Shown one piece after another: positions 61,392-64,000 of a DNA stretch of 64,000 bases. This DNA is from Paenibacillus sp. 19GGS1-52. GTDB taxonomy: Bacteria; Bacillota; Bacilli; Paenibacillales; Paenibacillaceae. The stretch's first letter is position 1. Each line of letters starts with the position of its first letter. The notes under the pieces were generated by a model that was not told the DNA's origin, did not search any database, and saw only the letters and a program-made list of their open reading frames with translations. The position numbers and the translations under genes were made by a program. The stretch lies in assembly GCF_022369515.1 (NCBI RefSeq), contig NZ_CP059724.1, positions 5,580,001-5,644,000 on the forward strand, written 5' to 3'.

Positions 61392-62747
61392 CTACTCGGT
61401 AAGTCTGGCTTCCAGCTCTGCTTTTTCTTTCTCATAGCCCGGTTTGCCCAGAAGCGCGAACATGTTCTTCTTGTAAGCTTCTACGCCTGGTTGGTCAAAT
61501 GGATTGACGCCCAGCAGATATCCGCTGATTCCGCAGGCTTTTTCAAAGAAATACACCAGATAACCAAAGGTATAAGGAGTTTGATCAGGAATGGTAACGA
61601 TCAGGTTCGGTACTTGACCGTCCGTATGCGCCAGCATTGTGCCCTGGAAAGCCTTTTTGTTAACGAAATCCATAGTCTTGCCAGTCAGGAAGTTCAGACC
61701 GTCCAAGTCGTCAGGATCGCTCTCAATCGTTACATGATGCTCCACGTTCTCCACTTGGATAACCGTTTCAAAAATGTTGCGGTTGCCCTCTTGGATGAAT
61801 TGGCCCATGGAGTGAAGATCGGTTGAGAAATCAACAGAGGAAGGATAAATCCCCTTGTAGTCCTTGCCTTCGCTTTCGCCAAACAGCTGTTTCCACCATT
61901 CGGATACAAAATGCAGGGAAGGCTCATAGTTCACAAGAATTTCTGTTGTCTTGCCTTTGCGGTACAAAGCATTACGTACAGCGGCATATTGATAACTTTG
62001 GTTGGTTGCTACATCCGGATTGTTGAATTCATCGGCTGCTGCGGCTGCACCTTGCATCATTTCTTCAATGTTAATGCCTGCAACCGCGATTGGCAGCAAA
62101 CCAACAGGTGTCAGTACTGAATAACGTCCACCTACATCATCCGGAATGATGAACGACTCATATCCTTCTTCAGTAGCAAGTTTCTTGAGTGCGCCTTTTT
62201 CCTTATCAGTAGTAGCGTAGATGCGTTTGCGTGCTTCTTCTTTACCGTATTTCTTCTCCAGCTCTGCACGGAAAATACGGAATGCAATAGCCGGTTCAGT
62301 CGTTGTACCGGACTTGGAAATTACGTTCACGGAGAAGTCTTTGCCTTCAACAAGATCGAGCAAATGTGTGATGTAAGTTGAGCTGATGTTGTTACCGGCA
62401 AAATACACTTCCGGCGTCTTGCGTTTGTCTTTAGAAAGATTATTGTAGAAAGAATGAGATAACGCCTCAATGGCTGCGCGTGCTCCCAGGTAAGAACCCC
62501 CAATGCCAATTACGATTAGCACTTCGGAATCGCTTTGGATCTTCTTGGCAGCTTGTTGAATGCGAGCGAACTCTTCCTTGTCATATGCGGTAGGTAGATC
62601 AATCCAGCCAAGATAGTCTGAACCGGTTCCGGTCTTCTCATGCAGCTGTTCATGGGCTAGTTTAATTGGAGCGGCAAAGTAATCAATTTCATGCTGGCTG
62701 AAGAAGGAAAGAGCTTTGCTGTAGTCAAAATTAATCTTTTTAGACAT
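61392..62747 (-). CDS. pgi: Glucose-6-phosphate isomerase
   Basis: Interconverts glucose 6-phosphate and fructose 6-phosphate. 451 residues from the ATG beginning MSKKINFDYSKAL, which follows AGGAGG; the 80 upstream codons in frame are unlike any Pgi. Motifs: VIGIGGSYLGARAAIEALSH, VNVISKSGTTTEPAIAFRIF, PDDVGGRYSVLTPVGLLPIA and GCGISGYLLGVNPFDQPGVE-type end. Length matches Bacillus enzymes. Monocistronic. Confidence 0.97.
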   Translation of the reverse strand: MSKKINFDYSKALSFFSQHEIDYFAAPIKLAHEQLHEKTGTGSDYLGWIDLPTAYDKEEFARIQQAAKKIQSDSEVLIVIGIGGSYLGARAAIEALSHSFYNNLSKDKRKTPEVYFAGNNISSTYITHLLDLVEGKDFSVNVISKSGTTTEPAIAFRIFRAELEKKYGKEEARKRIYATTDKEKGALKKLATEEGYESFIIPDDVGGRYSVLTPVGLLPIAVAGINIEEMMQGAAAAADEFNNPDVATNQSYQYAAVRNALYRKGKTTEILVNYEPSLHFVSEWWKQLFGESEGKDYKGIYPSSVDFSTDLHSMGQFIQEGNRNIFETVIQVENVEHHVTIESDPDDLDGLNFLTGKTMDFVNKKAFQGTMLAHTDGQVPNLIVTIPDQTPYTFGYLVYFFEKACGISGYLLGVNPFDQPGVEAYKKNMFALLGKPGYEKEKAELEARLTE

Positions 62748-62990
62748 CGGTAATGGTAGCCTCCTGTATATCTCTTTTAATTTGACACCGTTTGTTACAA
62801 CTTTATAATAGGATACTTTAATTTGCCGTGACTGGCAAGGTCTTAGGGCACATCTTGGGCTACAAAACCATGTTTTTGCGAGTTTCGTGGAAGCGTTTGC
62901 CGAGTGCAGCCTGAATTCTGAACTGTGGAACCTGTCTGAGAGCCGTGTTAGAATGAAGAAAAGTGATCCTAATGTGAAGGTGGACATGCA

Positions 62991-63893
62991 ATGAAACAGA
63001 TTGGCTTTATCGGGCTTGGAACAATGGGAGCGCCTATGGCTTCCAACTTGCTGCGCGGCGGATTCAAGGTTACCGTATACAATCGCACCGCATCCAGATG
63101 CACACCACTTGTAGAAGAAGGCGCACAGACTGCTCCTACTCCACGGGCCGCTGCTGAAGGCAAGGATGTTATTATTACCATGGTCAGCAATGATGATTCC
63201 ATTCGTGAAGTGTTTTACGGAAAAGATGGAATACTTGACGTTCTGCAGCCTGGAGCGGTAATTATCGATTCCAGTACCATCTCCCCGGATTTGGTGCGGG
63301 AAATTGCTGCAGCCGTGGAAGAACGCGGCGGGAAATTTCTCGATGCACCAGTTACCGGCAGCAAACCAGCGGCTATTGAAGGCACATTAGTGTTCATGGT
63401 CGGTGGCCGTGCAGAAGTCATTGAAGCGAACCGTGATATATTCGATACACTGGGCAAGAAATTGCTGCACATGGGTGATAACGGCAGCGGTGCAGTAGCC
63501 AAGCTGGCTCATAACGCTATGGTGGGTATTCATAACGTTGCACTTGCCGAAGGCTTCGCAATTGCTGTGAAATCCGGCGTACCCGCGGACAAGTTCCTGG
63601 AGCTGGTTCAGGCAGGCTCAGCAAACAGCAGACAGGCAGAACTCAAGGGCCGCAAGATCATCGAAAATGATTTCAGCAACCAGTTCTCACTGGCATTAAT
63701 GCTAAAGGATCTTAAGCTTGCTTCCTCTCTCAGCGACTCCACAGGCGTACCTTCACCGATGCTCGGTCTGGCTAAGAGCATGTTCCAGGCTGGCTATACA
63801 CAAGGCCACGGCGATGAGGATCTTTCTGCAGTCGTCAAATGTTATGAGGAATGGATCGGACAAAAAATAGGCGATGACGCAGGCAAGGAATAA
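62991..63893 (+). CDS. NAD(P)-dependent beta-hydroxyacid dehydrogenase
   Basis: 300 residues of the 3-hydroxyisobutyrate dehydrogenase family: nucleotide-binding GFIGLGTMGAPMASNLL, substrate loop FLDAPVTGSKPAAIEG (residues about 116-131), catalytic Lys171 in GAVAKLAHNAMVG, and DLKLASSLSD near the end. It could be a tartronate semialdehyde, hydroxyisobutyrate or gamma-hydroxybutyrate reductase; not decidable from context. AAGGTGGACATGCA before the ATG supplies a weak site. Divergent from pgi. Confidence 0.92.
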   Translation: MKQIGFIGLGTMGAPMASNLLRGGFKVTVYNRTASRCTPLVEEGAQTAPTPRAAAEGKDVIITMVSNDDSIREVFYGKDGILDVLQPGAVIIDSSTISPDLVREIAAAVEERGGKFLDAPVTGSKPAAIEGTLVFMVGGRAEVIEANRDIFDTLGKKLLHMGDNGSGAVAKLAHNAMVGIHNVALAEGFAIAVKSGVPADKFLELVQAGSANSRQAELKGRKIIENDFSNQFSLALMLKDLKLASSLSDSTGVPSPMLGLAKSMFQAGYTQGHGDEDLSAVVKCYEEWIGQKIGDDAGKE

Positions 63894-63986
63894 TCTCTGA
63901 ACTTCATGGTTCTCCTATTCACAGGGGCGCAGCTGGTTTATCCAGGCTGTGTCTTTGTGTTCTGTCCTAATCATCACATTCTAAAC

Positions 63987-63991
63987 GGAGG
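63987..63991 (+). promoter_or_regulatory. Ribosome binding site of a gene starting beyond the window
   Basis: GGAGG is followed by AACAACAGA up to the last base; a start codon is expected right after position 64000. Confidence 0.6.
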
Positions 63992-64000
63992 AACAACAGA

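Overview
The window looks like a chromosomal segment of a Paenibacillus-type member of the Bacillales (Firmicutes). The basis is the gene families (LuxS, MetNIQ, HxlR and MerR regulators, a DUF3886 protein, a MocR regulator beside Ddl, a YhhQ transporter behind a preQ1-I leader), the strong AGGAGG-type ribosome binding sites, frequent TTG/GTG starts and intrinsic terminators at most convergent gene ends. Genus is an inference; there is no rRNA or tRNA here. No CRISPR array, prophage or plasmid replication gene is visible. One insertion sequence and two broken genes are present.

Layout. 1-4300: C-terminal fragment, small membrane protein, TetR regulator, oleate hydratase, then an intergenic region built of repeats, and a DsbA-family oxidoreductase. 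4500-12990: a decayed MFS transporter, two divergent glycosyltransferases, ApbE, and a run of small enzymes and regulators (HAD, two GNATs, phosphoesterase, DUF3886, HxlR, SDR). 13020-17450: a second copy of the first repeat, an M24 peptidase, a queuosine-precursor transporter with a preQ1-I riboswitch, and a chemotaxis receptor. 17493-19460: an IS1182-like element whose transposase ribosome binding site lies inside a 27-bp stem. 19550-21760: SDR/MerR divergent pair, GNAT, YnfA. 22140-35550: a minus-strand block for late cobalamin assembly and salvage (cobD, cbiZ, cbiB, cobC, cobT, cobU, cobS, cobQ), interrupted by a glycosyltransferase and a MocR-ddl-aminotransferase operon. 35800-45410: lipoate-protein ligase, a TetR/flavin oxidoreductase divergent pair, YdjM-like protein, EamA permease, Cof-type phosphatase, an ABC exporter and a frameshifted GNAT. 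45640-52650: MerR regulator, a methionine uptake and processing operon (metQ, aminotransferase, metN, metI, iron-type alcohol dehydrogenase, mtnN), and divergent luxS. 52670-64000: SDR, MBL hydrolase, methyltransferase, sulfate ABC operon, YjbQ, TetR-YigZ, pgi and a beta-hydroxyacid dehydrogenase.

How the genes connect. MtnN and LuxS together are the two-step route that recycles S-adenosylhomocysteine, and they lie on either side of a methionine importer. The cobalamin block has the nucleotide-loop, side-chain and salvage steps but no corrin-ring genes, and CbiZ points to remodelling of scavenged corrinoids.

The least explained content is intergenic. I find three separate repeat families: long-hairpin elements (four members, two about 93% identical); a 176-bp element made of four copies of a GGACACAG-type motif arranged ++-- with identical spacing at two loci; and AT-rich AGAGGGA...TCCCTCT palindromes at three loci. 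The RBS-masking transposase leader, the preQ1 riboswitch and the possible attenuator before cobT are the clearest regulatory structures.
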